Positions 16,512-25,080 of a stretch of DNA of 50,944 nucleotides are shown in pieces. This DNA comes from an uncultured Lachnospiraceae bacterium (lineage in GTDB: Bacteria; Bacillota; Clostridia; Lachnospirales; Lachnospiraceae): contig CAKRQV010000017.1 in the NCBI GenBank assembly GCA_934394565.1, positions 1 through 50,944 on the forward strand, written 5' to 3'. A program made the position numbers and the translations under genes. The notes beneath the pieces were generated by a model. It was not told where the DNA came from. It worked only from the letters and a program-made list of their open reading frames with translations, and did no database searches. Every line of letters starts with the position of its first letter. The stretch's first letter is position 1.

Positions 16512-17951
16512 TTAATACGCACGACCCCAGTAAACCAGTTTCTTTGCCGGTTTTCCACAGCATACGCAGACATCATCGATAGCTTCTCCTTTAAGCGGAA
16601 TACAACGGGAAGTAGCTGCTGTATCCTCTTTGATCTTGTCCTCACAGGCCTGATCACCACACCACATGGCTTTGATAAAACCTGGCTTATGCTCTACGAT
16701 ATCGGTGAACTCTTCGTAGTTATGGGCCTCATAGGTATGGGAATCACGATGTTCACGGGCTCTCTCGAGCATTTCGTGCTGCATCGTATCCAGAAGTTTT
16801 TCAACCTCCTGTGTCAGATTTTCCAGCTCTACAACGGTCTTTTCACGAGTATCACGGCGAACCAGTACAGCCTGTCCATTAGACAGATCCTTCGGTCCCA
16901 GTTCTACACGTACCGGAATACCACGCATCTCTGCCTCGGAGAACTTCCATCCCGGACGGTTATCACTGTCATCCAGATCTACACGAATACCAGCTGTCTT
17001 TAATGCAGCCAGTATCTCCTGACACTTGTCCAGAACGCCTTCTTTATGCTGCTGCACCGGAATGATACGTACCTGTGTCGGTGCGATACGTGGTGGCAGT
17101 ACCAGACCACTGTTATCGCCGTGCACCATAATGATGGCACCGATCATACGGGTGGTAAAGCCCCAGGATGTTTCATATACCGGTTTTAACTGGTTATCCT
17201 TATCTGTATACTGTACACCGAAAGCACTGGCAAAACCGGAACCGAAATTATGGCTTGTACCGGACTGCAATGCCTTGCCATCGTGCATCAGAGACTCTAT
17301 CGTATAGGTCGCATCTGCACCGGCAAATTTTTCTTTGTCTGTCTTTTTACCGCGGACAACCGGAATTGCCAGAACTTCTTCGCAGAAATCTGCGTAAACA
17401 TTCAGCATCTGTACAGTTCTTGCCTCAGCTTCTTCTGCTGTGGCATGCACAGTATGGCCTTCCTGCCATAAAAACTCACGGGAACGAAGGAACGGTCTTG
17501 TGGTCTTTTCCCAACGGACTACAGAACACCACTGATTATATACCTTCGGCAGATCCCGGTAAGAATGTACCTCACTTGCAAACAGATCACAGAACAGTGT
17601 CTCAGATGTTGGTCTGACACACAGACGCTCCTGCAGCTTTTCTTCACCACCATGTGTTACCCATGCCACTTCCGGTGCAAAGCCTTCGATATGATCCTTT
17701 TCTTTCTGCAACAGGCTCTCCGGAATAAACATCGGCAGATATACATTCTGTACACCTGTTTCTTTAAACCTGCGGTCCAGCTCATGCTGGATATTCTCCC
17801 AGATCGCATAACCCGCCGGCTTGATCACCATACATCCCTTTACGCTGGTATATCCACAAAGTTCAGATTTCAGAACAACGTCCGTATACCATTGTGCAAA
17901 ATCTTCCTCCATGGAAGTGATAGATTCTACTAATTTCTTTTCCTGTGCCAT
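16512..17951 (-). CDS. proS: Prolyl-tRNA synthetase, archaeal/eukaryotic-type short form
   Basis: A 479-residue class II synthetase that charges tRNA-Pro. Motif 2 is in RWEKTTRPFLRSREFLWQEG; motif 3 and the HNFGSGFASAFG block follow. Residues about 300-390 form the anticodon-binding domain. The C-terminus carries a zinc-type cysteine set (CGDQAC ... CVCCGK) and ends in Tyr (YWGRAY), a hallmark of the archaeal-type enzyme. It lacks the editing insertion of the long bacterial form. ATG at 17951 with AAGGGAG; 18 bp after the dCMP deaminase gene. Confidence 0.96.
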   Translation of the reverse strand: MAQEKKLVESITSMEEDFAQWYTDVVLKSELCGYTSVKGCMVIKPAGYAIWENIQHELDRRFKETGVQNVYLPMFIPESLLQKEKDHIEGFAPEVAWVTHGGEEKLQERLCVRPTSETLFCDLFASEVHSYRDLPKVYNQWCSVVRWEKTTRPFLRSREFLWQEGHTVHATAEEAEARTVQMLNVYADFCEEVLAIPVVRGKKTDKEKFAGADATYTIESLMHDGKALQSGTSHNFGSGFASAFGVQYTDKDNQLKPVYETSWGFTTRMIGAIIMVHGDNSGLVLPPRIAPTQVRIIPVQQHKEGVLDKCQEILAALKTAGIRVDLDDSDNRPGWKFSEAEMRGIPVRVELGPKDLSNGQAVLVRRDTREKTVVELENLTQEVEKLLDTMQHEMLERAREHRDSHTYEAHNYEEFTDIVEHKPGFIKAMWCGDQACEDKIKEDTAATSRCIPLKGEAIDDVCVCCGKPAKKLVYWGRAY

Positions 17952-17969
17952 ATAAATCTCCCTTTTACT

Positions 17970-18455
17970 TTATAATTGGATCTCAATGCTTCTTCCGGAA
18001 CGGGTATACTGGTAATAGCGGACCCCTGCAGCATCCATCATGCGCTTGGATGCGATAGTAGACTCAGAGTCTGCATATTTGTCACTGTCATAGATCACCG
18101 TTGTGATCCCGGCCTGAATGATGGCTTTTGCACATTCATTACAGGGAAAAAGTGTGACGTAAATCTTGGCTCCTTCCAGACTGCCACCCCGGTAGTTGAG
18201 AATAGCATTCAGTTCACTGTGTGTCGTGTAAAAATATTTATTGTTCAGCGGATCTCCCTCTCTGTTCCACGGAAACTCGTCATCCGAGCATCCTTTCGGG
18301 AATCCGTTGTAACCCATAGATAAGATCTTGTTGTCAGCGCTGACAATACATGCGCCAACCTGCGTGTTCGGATCTTTGGAACGCATACCTGATAACATGG
18401 CAACACCCATGAAATATTCATCCCAGGTCAGATAATCCGTCCTTTTTCCTGCCAT
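17970..18455 (-). CDS. dCMP/cytidine deaminase (ComEB-like)
   Basis: A 161-residue zinc-dependent deaminase, most like dCMP deaminase, which makes dUMP for thymidylate synthesis. Zinc motifs: THSELNAI (His-x-Glu) and PCNECAKAI (Pro-Cys-x-x-Cys). An additional GSLEGAKIYVTLFPC strand is typical. The ATG at 18455 has an AAGGAGG site that lies inside the preceding gene; the two overlap by 38 bp in different frames. Confidence 0.92.
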   Translation of the reverse strand: MAGKRTDYLTWDEYFMGVAMLSGMRSKDPNTQVGACIVSADNKILSMGYNGFPKGCSDDEFPWNREGDPLNNKYFYTTHSELNAILNYRGGSLEGAKIYVTLFPCNECAKAIIQAGITTVIYDSDKYADSESTIASKRMMDAAGVRYYQYTRSGRSIEIQL

Positions 18456-19062
18456 CCGGTGTTTCCTCCTTATCCTGTTTTATTGTTTCACCGACTACTG
18501 TTTTCGGCTGTTGGGAATTTTCATATCCATTTTCCGGTATTTCACCGACTTGCTGTGACTGTACACCCCTCTTGGGCTGTGTTTCCTTTGTCTTTCCGGC
18601 TGCACTGTCCCTGATCGATAGTTCATTCAGATGTATGACCAATTCGTCCAACAGTCTGTCCATCTTAACAACCCATTCTTCATAGGACTCCACCGGCTCA
18701 CCGTAAAGCGGCAGAATATCCCCGGAATAATGGATAAACTCTGCCAGTGTATACACATGTCTGGCATTTTCAAATGTTTCCCATATTTTCAGCTTCTGCC
18801 GATCCTCCATTGTCAGAATCAGTACATCATCCTTGATATCCTCCTGCATCAGTTGTCTGGCCGGGATATCATCCAAAGCATACCCATAAGCATTCAGTAC
18901 AGCATAGGCTTTGGCATCCAGTGGTTCCGGAAAAAGTACCACCATCCCCCGGGATTCAAACTCTACCGGATACAGTAAAAACTTGCTTTTCATAATGATC
19001 CGTATCATAGCGGAACGGCAGGTGCCGTCACCATCTACAAAGATCACTTTGTTGTAAGGCAT
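18418..19062 (-). CDS. Low-molecular-weight phosphatase-like protein with altered catalytic loop
   Basis: A 214-residue protein. Residues 1 to about 150 follow the low-molecular-weight tyrosine/arginine phosphatase (YwlE-like) fold. The P-loop reads FVDGDGTCRSAM. Aligned to FVCxGNTCRS, the nucleophilic cysteine is Asp10, and Gly12 and Asn13 are also changed, while Cys15, Arg16 and Ser17 remain. The general-acid Asp-Pro region is also not evident (LPLYGEPVESYEEW). Residues about 150-214 are a hydrophilic, probably disordered tail overlapping the next gene by 38 bp. The position directly after tsaC is where YwlE usually lies. Probably a non-catalytic homologue; this is inference. Confidence 0.75.
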   Translation of the reverse strand: MPYNKVIFVDGDGTCRSAMIRIIMKSKFLLYPVEFESRGMVVLFPEPLDAKAYAVLNAYGYALDDIPARQLMQEDIKDDVLILTMEDRQKLKIWETFENARHVYTLAEFIHYSGDILPLYGEPVESYEEWVVKMDRLLDELVIHLNELSIRDSAAGKTKETQPKRGVQSQQVGEIPENGYENSQQPKTVVGETIKQDKEETPDGRKKDGLSDLG

Positions 19063-19074
19063 ATACTATCCTCC

Positions 19075-20124
19075 TTACACCTGTATTACATGATGACCTG
19101 CAGCTTTGAGCAGTCTGTTCATGATTGCCTGTCCCATCACCGGAGTACTGAAAGACTCCGAAAAAATCCTGGTCACTTCCATATCATCAAACTGCCGTAA
19201 TACATCATACAGATGGCGGGCAATACTCTCCTCGTCAGCTCTGGCGCCGATATTTAAAACCACCTCTGCCTGATAATCCGTCTTGGTTTCCTCTGCTGCA
19301 ATCACTCCACAATGTTCTCCCTTAGCTGTCAGTCTGGCAACTTCACTGTTAATATAATCTGCAACGGCTTTTTCCTCACCCTCTACAATCACCAGATCAG
19401 CTTTCGGTGCGTAATGCTTGTATTTCATACCCGGTGCTTTGGGATGGATACCGGAATTTTCTGCAATCAGTCCTTTATCCATCTGGACATCACCGATCAC
19501 AGAAGCAATCATTGCCTGTGTAATATAACCCGGACGGAGAATTGTTGGAATCTCTTCTGTGAAATCAACGATTGTAGATTCAATGCCTATTCCGACTTCT
19601 CCCCCATCAAGGATCATATCAATTCTGCCGTTGAGATCATCACGGACATGCTCTGCTTTTGTCGGGCTTGGTCGTCCGGATGTATTGGCACTTGGTGCTG
19701 CAATGTAGCCTGTACTGGCCGCAATCAGCGCTCTGGCAATCTCGTTGGAAGGCATCCGCACAGCCACACTGTCAAGTCCGCCCGTTGTTTCCAGCGGTAC
19801 TTTATCGTTTTTCTCAAAAATCATGGTCAGAGGGCCAGGCCAAAAAGCTTCTGCCAGACGTTTTGCCTGCTCTGGCACCTTCTTTACAATACCATACAAC
19901 GCATCCATATCTGCAATATGTACGATCAACGGGTTATCTGATGGTCGTCCTTTTGCACTGTAGATCCTGGCAGATGCCTCCGGATTTAAGGCATCACCCC
20001 CGAGGCCGTAGACCGTCTCTGTCGGGAAAGCCACCAGGCCACCTTTTTTCAGAATATCTGCAGCTGTCGTAAGCCATGTTTTGTCTGTCTGTTCTGTATC
20101 TGCTTTTCTATATATCGTTTGCAT
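19075..20124 (-). CDS. tsaC: L-threonylcarbamoyladenylate synthase (Sua5/TsaC)
   Basis: A 349-residue Sua5-type enzyme that makes threonylcarbamoyl-AMP from threonine, bicarbonate and ATP, the first step of the t6A37 tRNA modification. The YrdC domain shows GGLVAFPTETVYGLGGDALN, then KGRPSDNPLIVHI and PSANTSGRPSPT. A Sua5 C-terminal domain is joined by a linker (GIHPKAPGMKYKHYAPKA). Full length. ATG at 20124 with GAGG upstream; 12 bp before the phosphatase-like gene. Confidence 0.95.
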   Translation of the reverse strand: MQTIYRKADTEQTDKTWLTTAADILKKGGLVAFPTETVYGLGGDALNPEASARIYSAKGRPSDNPLIVHIADMDALYGIVKKVPEQAKRLAEAFWPGPLTMIFEKNDKVPLETTGGLDSVAVRMPSNEIARALIAASTGYIAAPSANTSGRPSPTKAEHVRDDLNGRIDMILDGGEVGIGIESTIVDFTEEIPTILRPGYITQAMIASVIGDVQMDKGLIAENSGIHPKAPGMKYKHYAPKADLVIVEGEEKAVADYINSEVARLTAKGEHCGVIAAEETKTDYQAEVVLNIGARADEESIARHLYDVLRQFDDMEVTRIFSESFSTPVMGQAIMNRLLKAAGHHVIQV

Positions 20125-20158
20125 AGATTTTCCTCGTATATTATGCCATACTTTTTAT

Positions 20159-20186
20159 ATTATACCATTATCCATTTCAAATGAAA
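20159..20186 (-). promoter_or_regulatory. Promoter of the tsaC-phosphatase-deaminase-proS run
   Basis: Minus strand: TTTCAT, 16-bp spacer, TATAAT, with TGG before the -10 (extended -10). It is about 35 bp upstream of the tsaC start. Confidence 0.55.
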
Positions 20187-20240
20187 AGCCCCGGCGGACG
20201 CAAAAAAGGCCGGTATTCCCCCTTTTTCTCCATATATACA

Positions 20241-20271
20241 AAAAGAACCAGCGTCCAACACCGGTTCTTTT
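20241..20271 (-). terminator. Terminator of the transglutaminase-like gene
   Basis: 9-bp stem AAAAGAACC / GGTTCTTTT with a 13-base loop, 17 bp beyond the stop, followed by a T-rich stretch on the minus strand. Confidence 0.75.
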
Positions 20272-20287
20272 GTGTCTGTAGTTTGTA

Positions 20288-21496
20288 TCAGTTCTGCAGG
20301 CCATGCGTAAACTGATGATACCTCAGTGCCATAGTTCTGTCTGCTTTGTACCATCTTTCATAATAAGGATGTCGGAAACCTTTCGCATTGTTCTGCAACT
20401 GCACATCCACGTCATAATAATATACTTCGCCGCCAAGTTTCAGCCAGTTCCAGTAATGACCGGACCTGGTGCCATTGCTGTTTAAATAGTATCCGGCACA
20501 GACGCCACCTTCAATACCGGCATGATTGCACAAAATCATAAAAGCATCTGCGGTACGGTTACACTGTCCTACTCTGGAATTAAACCACAGCTTCGTTGTA
20601 TTCTGAAAGCTTGCATGACGGCTATCCGTATAGGCTCCTGTCGAGTATTTGATACCGGCACAATAAATCAGCTTGACATACTGCGCTTTTCCTTCAGCCA
20701 CCAGCCGGTCTGTGCTGGTCCGGTATGCCTGAATCTCGGAAGACAATGCATTCAGAGCATAGTATTTTTTATAATTGGTATGTGAATCATGCACATGTTT
20801 AAATTCATGACTGACCCAGTAATAAATCCGCTGTACTTTTTCATCCGCACTCATGGAAGCGGTCACACCGGCCTCACGAAGCATCATCTCTGCCATATAA
20901 TCCAGCTGGGCATCTCCGGTCAGACGAGCCACACCGGACGCCGTTGTCTCCATCCCCTCTGTCGGCAGAACCGTATTATCAGATGGGGTTGTACTTGGGG
21001 TTGTACTTGGGGTTGTACTTGGGGTTGTGCTCGGACTCGGACTTGCCGCAGTCTTTCTGGATACCTTAAAACTCGTACGCTTTGTTGTCGCCCGGTTCTT
21101 CTTTCCAGCCTTACCGGACAGATATACCTCGATCCGATAGGTACCGTTAGGTACCAAGGCACCAGCTGTCAGCTTTGCAGCATTACCGGCACTGGCTTTT
21201 CCATCCCAGATCACCTTTTTTGTTCCCTTGCGGGACAGATTGGTCAATGTCTGCTGATAGACATATTTGCCTTTTTTGTTTAATACACGAATCCGCATTT
21301 TAAGATTTTTGCATGAAGATGTCTTATAAGTAATAGAACTTGATGCATATGTACTGCCACTCTTTGGCGCACTCACTTTAACTTTGGATATTCTCATACT
21401 TGCGGCCTGGGCACTGACCGGTTTCACACACAATAAAGCCATCATACCCATGCATACGAGTAAAAACCGCAGCAGATGTCTGCTATGTTTTTTCAT
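20288..21496 (-). CDS. Secreted transglutaminase-like protein
   Basis: A 402-residue exported protein. Residues 1 to about 30 form a Sec signal peptide ending near VSAQA. Residues about 40-145 form a beta-rich, FlgD/Ig-like domain (NGTYRIEVYLSGKAGKK). A Thr/Pro/Ser linker built from a 12-bp tandem repeat follows, then a transglutaminase-like domain. The Cys-His-Asp triad is visible: Cys in GQCNRTADAF, His in SGHYWNWLKL, Asp in YYYDVDVQ. Likely a cell-surface or cell-wall peptidase-type enzyme; the substrate is unknown. ATG at 21496 follows AAGGAG; the 11 codons upstream in frame are not signal-like. Confidence 0.8.
   Translation of the reverse strand: MKKHSRHLLRFLLVCMGMMALLCVKPVSAQAASMRISKVKVSAPKSGSTYASSSITYKTSSCKNLKMRIRVLNKKGKYVYQQTLTNLSRKGTKKVIWDGKASAGNAAKLTAGALVPNGTYRIEVYLSGKAGKKNRATTKRTSFKVSRKTAASPSPSTTPSTTPSTTPSTTPSDNTVLPTEGMETTASGVARLTGDAQLDYMAEMMLREAGVTASMSADEKVQRIYYWVSHEFKHVHDSHTNYKKYYALNALSSEIQAYRTSTDRLVAEGKAQYVKLIYCAGIKYSTGAYTDSRHASFQNTTKLWFNSRVGQCNRTADAFMILCNHAGIEGGVCAGYYLNSNGTRSGHYWNWLKLGGEVYYYDVDVQLQNNAKGFRHPYYERWYKADRTMALRYHQFTHGLQN
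20985..21032 (-). repeat. 12-bp tandem repeat encoding a Thr-Pro-Ser linker
   Basis: Four direct copies of GGGGTTGTACTT, the last with two changes, encode TPST units on the minus strand between the two domains of the secreted protein. The copy number probably varies by slippage. Confidence 0.9.
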
Positions 21497-21539
21497 GATT
21501 TTCTCCTTTAATTGCAAACTTTTTACCAAGTTATCGTAT

Positions 21540-21568
21540 ATTGTAACACATTCTTAATATTCTGCCAA
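21540..21568 (-). promoter_or_regulatory. Promoter of the transglutaminase-like gene
   Basis: Minus strand: TTGGCA, 17-bp spacer, TACAAT, about 45 bp upstream of the ATG. It lies in the gap after the amidase gene, so the secreted protein gene has its own promoter. Confidence 0.7.
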
Positions 21569-21578
21569 GTCCACACCT

Positions 21579-22259
21579 CTATTTTTCCAGATATTGCTGT
21601 ATGCCTGCACAAATGGCACCGGCAATCTTTTCCTGCACTGCCTCGTCCTGCAGCTGTTTTGCTTCCGCCGGGTTGGACATGAAACCACATTCTACGATCA
21701 GCAGTGGTATTGTCGTTTTTCGCAGCAGATAGTAGGAATCGTTTGCCTTACTTATCCGCCGATTGTCCGGATCCACCTTCTGTATCAGCTGTTTCTGCAT
21801 GATATCCGCAAACCTTTTCCCCTCCTCTGATGCCGTATAATAAAAGACCTGTGCCCCTGAAGCCGCGGTATCCGTAAAACTGTTCTGATGAATGCTCACG
21901 GCACAGCGCGCCCCTGAAGTATTGATCCGTTCACAGCGCAGACGCATGTCTGCCTTTTTTTCCGCTTCCGCCCCCTGTTCATGCACCATTTCATCTTTTT
22001 CCCGTGTCATTCTGACTGTAATTCCTTTTTTTTGCAGTGCTTTTTGTACTTTTTTTGCGATTGCCAGATTGATGTCCTTTTCTCTTGTACCATCAGCTGC
22101 TACTTTTCCCGGATCCGCACCACCATGCCCTGCATCAAGCACCACATCCACAGACTTTTCCGGTTTTGCCGTTGTCGCCTTGGCGGTTTCCCTGGACAGC
22201 AGGTACACAGCTGCCAGCAACAGCACAGTCATTACGATTTTGATTGTCCTTTTCTGCAA
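21579..22259 (-). CDS. cwlD: N-acetylmuramoyl-L-alanine amidase, CwlD-like
   Basis: A 226-residue amidase_3 enzyme that cleaves the lactyl-Ala bond in peptidoglycan. CwlD makes muramic-delta-lactam in the spore cortex. Zinc and catalytic landmarks: VVLDAGHGGADPGK, with the first ligand His near residue 44, the Glu in TREKDINLAIA, VSIHQNSF with a later His, and the final Glu in VECGFMSNPAEA. An N-terminal hydrophobic anchor or signal (residues about 9-22) directs it outward. The start is uncertain: TTG at 22259 keeps the positive residues before the helix but has a poor RBS; ATG at 22232 is the alternative. Confidence 0.85.
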   Translation of the reverse strand: MQKRTIKIVMTVLLLAAVYLLSRETAKATTAKPEKSVDVVLDAGHGGADPGKVAADGTREKDINLAIAKKVQKALQKKGITVRMTREKDEMVHEQGAEAEKKADMRLRCERINTSGARCAVSIHQNSFTDTAASGAQVFYYTASEEGKRFADIMQKQLIQKVDPDNRRISKANDSYYLLRKTTIPLLIVECGFMSNPAEAKQLQDEAVQEKIAGAICAGIQQYLEK

Positions 22260-22265
22260 TATAAA

Positions 22266-22308
22266 ACATCCTGCCCGGCTTTTTCCTAATATATGCCCGG
22301 CAGGATGT
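22266..22308 (-). terminator. Terminator after the coiled-coil protein gene
   Basis: 10-bp arms ACATCCTGCC / GGCAGGATGT with a partly paired inner region, then TTTTATA on the minus strand. It sits between the coiled-coil gene and cwlD. The cwlD start is only 7 bp past it. Confidence 0.7.
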
Positions 22309-22320
22309 CTCTATCCTTGC

Positions 22321-23028
22321 TTATTCTTCACTGAAAAACATTTTTTTCATTTCTTCTTCGGAAATGTCTTCGGATTCGTCAAAGGACTCTTCCTCCGGCT
22401 GTTCTGCGCTTTCACATATCTCTGGCAGCTTTCCGGTATCTTCCGGTTCTTTCAGATCATACAGGGATTCCGGCATCGCTGTCACTATACGGTGCACCTC
22501 CTTATAGGACGACATAAAGCGCTTCTGTGCCTGATTGATCAACTCCACGATCTCATTCATCTCATCCTGCACAGCAACATACTTTTTCTTTCCATCGGCC
22601 AGTTTTTCATTGACTTCCTCCTGCACTTTTTCAATACGCTCTGTAGCCTCACGCTCCGCCTCTTCACGCATCTTCTGAGCTTCTGTCTCTGCCTGCTGCA
22701 GAATTTCGTCACGCTTGGTCTCCGCTTCTTTAATCATTGCATCGGCCTGGATCTGTGCATTAAAAATGATGCTGCCTATTTTTTCATAATTATCCACATA
22801 CTTCTGATATTTTTCAGTAACGTCCTGCTCCAGACGTTCTTTCTGGGCTTCTTTCAGCTCCAGTCGTTTTGTCAGCTCGGCCAGCTTTTCATTTTTTTCT
22901 TTCAGCTCTTTTTCCAGACGCCGTTTTTCACGAAAAGCACTGTCCTTGAGTTCTTCAACCTTCTGCATGACATCATCCTTATCAAAACCGCCCATCAAAG
23001 TGGTTTTGAACATCTCATAATCCCCCAT
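22321..23028 (-). CDS. Coiled-coil protein, distant DivIVA-like
   Basis: A 235-residue protein. The N-terminus (MFKTTLMGGFDKDDVMQKVEELKD) resembles the GFD/GYDKDEV motif of DivIVA-like proteins. Residues about 30-190 are long charged heptad helices (AEREATERIEKVQEEVNEKL). The tail is acidic (EESFDESEDISEEEMKKMFF). DivIVA-like proteins recruit division, growth or sporulation factors to curved membrane. No enzyme motif is seen. It follows the GH18 gene by 12 bp, so the two are likely co-transcribed. The family assignment is tentative. Confidence 0.65.
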   Translation of the reverse strand: MGDYEMFKTTLMGGFDKDDVMQKVEELKDSAFREKRRLEKELKEKNEKLAELTKRLELKEAQKERLEQDVTEKYQKYVDNYEKIGSIIFNAQIQADAMIKEAETKRDEILQQAETEAQKMREEAEREATERIEKVQEEVNEKLADGKKKYVAVQDEMNEIVELINQAQKRFMSSYKEVHRIVTAMPESLYDLKEPEDTGKLPEICESAEQPEEESFDESEDISEEEMKKMFFSEE

Positions 23029-23040
23029 ATACTCTCCTCC

Positions 23041-24735
23041 TTATAAATACTGACCTATCAGGGTCCAGATTTCACTGCTTTCAAATCCAAGCTTCCAGAA
23101 TGCTCCTCCGGCCAGTTGATATGTATCGATCAGTTTCAACTTCTCTTCCAGAGACTTGTCATCCTCCAGCCACATTTTCTGAAGATTCTGTTCTGTATCC
23201 AGCTCAGCAATATTCTGGCCTGCCGCAGCGTCCCAGTAAATGTCCATACCTTTTTCCCGGGCATAGGCATTGGCATCTGTCATGCCAAGCGTCTGACACT
23301 CCAGAGCACCATTGTCATAGCTCTCGATCCAAAGTCTGGTGTAGAATGGCATGGCATTGATCACCTTGGATGCCGGCACTTCCTTTAAAGTCTGCTCAAT
23401 TCCTTCGGTCACAAAGTCCAGGGACGCATTGGAACCTGCCGTCTCGCTGCCTGCAGTATTTTCATCATATCCCATGATGATCACATAATCAGCCACCTGT
23501 CCCTGTACACTGCGGTTGTAATGGGAAGAAAATTTCGGCACAGGATCATCTATAGAAAAGACCAGTCCATTCTTCCTGCAGGCAATGGACAGCTCACGAA
23601 TCAGCTCTGTATAATATACCGCCTGATCAGCCTTGATGGACTCAAAATCCAGGTTAATACCATCCATACCGCAGGCCATAGCCTGTGTGATCAACTGATT
23701 TATCATATTTGTACGTGCAGCCGTATTGCTCATAAATGCCGTCATATCAATCTTGTTTGTAAAATTATCGATCAGCCCCCAAACTTCAACTCCAGCATCA
23801 TGTGCCTGCTGCACATAGGCTGCGGAAGCCAGTGACGTGATATTTCCTTCTATATCAGCAACCGTAAACCAGGTCGGTGAAATCACATTCAAACCTGTAG
23901 CCACACCAAGACGTTCTCCCAGTGCATCATTACCACTGGCATATGTCATCTGATGCCAGCCCAGACTGATCTTATGATCCCGGCTGATTGAAGTGTATTC
24001 TGGAGCGTTTTCTGCAAAAGCCAATGCTTTTTGTCCGCCCAGCTCACTGTTGGCCGCATAGCCGACATACCCCTCATGGCTCATAACCTTTGACCATTCC
24101 TCACCACTTTCCAACAGATATACGCTGTTGGCCACAGTCAGTACTTTTGCCTTTTTATTATCTTCCGTACGAATACGGATACCACCCTTTTTCTCATCCG
24201 GGCTGGCAGCATCTGCGATCTGTGCCTGCGGATCTGTCATGACTACGATCGTCTGAATATCACCATGTTCTGTATCCAGATATAGATTCATGACCTGTGT
24301 CAGGTATAACAGATTGACATACCAGGCACCATTCTGTTCAACAATGGCTGTCCATGTAGTCTCCACATGCTGTCCACTCTCTGTATCGTATCCAGTTGCA
24401 CCCGGTGTAAAATACCAGATTTCATCTGGTCTGGCCAACATACCCTTCTGATTTGCTTCGTCCACATACAGCGGACTGTTCAGAAGATCTGCTGCCTCCA
24501 TCCACGGAAAGAAGTATCCCTCCTGTCCGTCTATTGTTATGGCCTTTGTCTCTGCCTGCTCCCCATCCGGCAACACCAGCGTGTAAGTTCCCGCCTCCGG
24601 TGTACCAAAATAGTCAGAAACATCCGCATAGGAATCTCCTATAAGCTCATCAAAAGAACCGGTAGCCAGTCCCACAATCAGCAACACAATGGCTGCACAG
24701 ATAGCCAGAACGGCTACAGTTAGTTTTTTTTTCAT
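23041..24735 (-). CDS. Glycosyl hydrolase family 18 protein with SH3 domain
   Basis: A 564-residue exported or anchored protein. One N-terminal helix (residues about 4-22) is a signal or anchor. Residues about 30-170 resemble a copper-amine-oxidase-like N domain. An SH3-like domain follows (VLTVANSVYLLESGEEWSKV). The GH18 barrel has the catalytic motif DGINLDFESI (DxxDxE type), preceded by VWGLIDNFTNKIDM. GH18 proteins of this kind (YaaH/SleL-like) act on spore cortex or cell-wall glycans in clostridia; that role is inferred. ATG at 24735 with GGGG upstream. Confidence 0.85.
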   Translation of the reverse strand: MKKKLTVAVLAICAAIVLLIVGLATGSFDELIGDSYADVSDYFGTPEAGTYTLVLPDGEQAETKAITIDGQEGYFFPWMEAADLLNSPLYVDEANQKGMLARPDEIWYFTPGATGYDTESGQHVETTWTAIVEQNGAWYVNLLYLTQVMNLYLDTEHGDIQTIVVMTDPQAQIADAASPDEKKGGIRIRTEDNKKAKVLTVANSVYLLESGEEWSKVMSHEGYVGYAANSELGGQKALAFAENAPEYTSISRDHKISLGWHQMTYASGNDALGERLGVATGLNVISPTWFTVADIEGNITSLASAAYVQQAHDAGVEVWGLIDNFTNKIDMTAFMSNTAARTNMINQLITQAMACGMDGINLDFESIKADQAVYYTELIRELSIACRKNGLVFSIDDPVPKFSSHYNRSVQGQVADYVIIMGYDENTAGSETAGSNASLDFVTEGIEQTLKEVPASKVINAMPFYTRLWIESYDNGALECQTLGMTDANAYAREKGMDIYWDAAAGQNIAELDTEQNLQKMWLEDDKSLEEKLKLIDTYQLAGGAFWKLGFESSEIWTLIGQYL

Positions 24736-24772
24736 TTGTATACCCCTTAATTTTCTAAGAATCGACATTCTT

Positions 24773-24801
24773 ATTATAACAACTTACATTCTGTTCGTCA
24801 C
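24773..24801 (-). promoter_or_regulatory. Promoter of the GH18-coiled-coil pair
   Basis: Minus strand: GTGACG, 17-bp spacer, TATAAT. The -35 is only a partial match; the -10 is a consensus match. It lies about 37 bp before the ATG. Confidence 0.55.
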
Positions 24802-24867
24802 CAGCAATTCAGCTTTTTCATAAAAAATTCACCCGGAAGGTTTTACCAGACCTTCCGGGCCGCAATG

Positions 24868-25080
24868 TTACCTGTCAGACTTGATCCACTGGAAACTCAG
24901 GCGTTTCACTCTGCCGTCCGCATCGCACTCATACTCCCGCATATAAGTGCCCTCCTCTGCGGTACTGCAGGCTTTGACAATTTTCTTTGGGCTTGATTTT
25001 TCATTGCCAAGCTGCAGTTCAATTCCTTTTTTCTGATAGGCTTTCAGTTCAGCTTTTAATTTTTTCTTTGCTTCTGCCAT
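24868..25080 (-). CDS. Small basic protein, function unknown
   Basis: A 70-residue protein I do not recognise. The first half is Lys-rich and helical (AEAKKKLKAELKAYQKKGIE). The second half has a single Cys in KACSTAEEG and a beta-like end (REYECDADGRVKRLSFQWIK). The start has a GGCGGA-type site only, so translation may be modest. It stands alone between the GH18 gene and a 430-bp gene-free stretch. Confidence 0.55.
   Translation of the reverse strand: MAEAKKKLKAELKAYQKKGIELQLGNEKSSPKKIVKACSTAEEGTYMREYECDADGRVKRLSFQWIKSDR

Noticed and set aside
20985..21032. CRISPR-like repeat
   Set aside because: The repeats are 12 bp, have no spacers, and lie in frame inside a gene.
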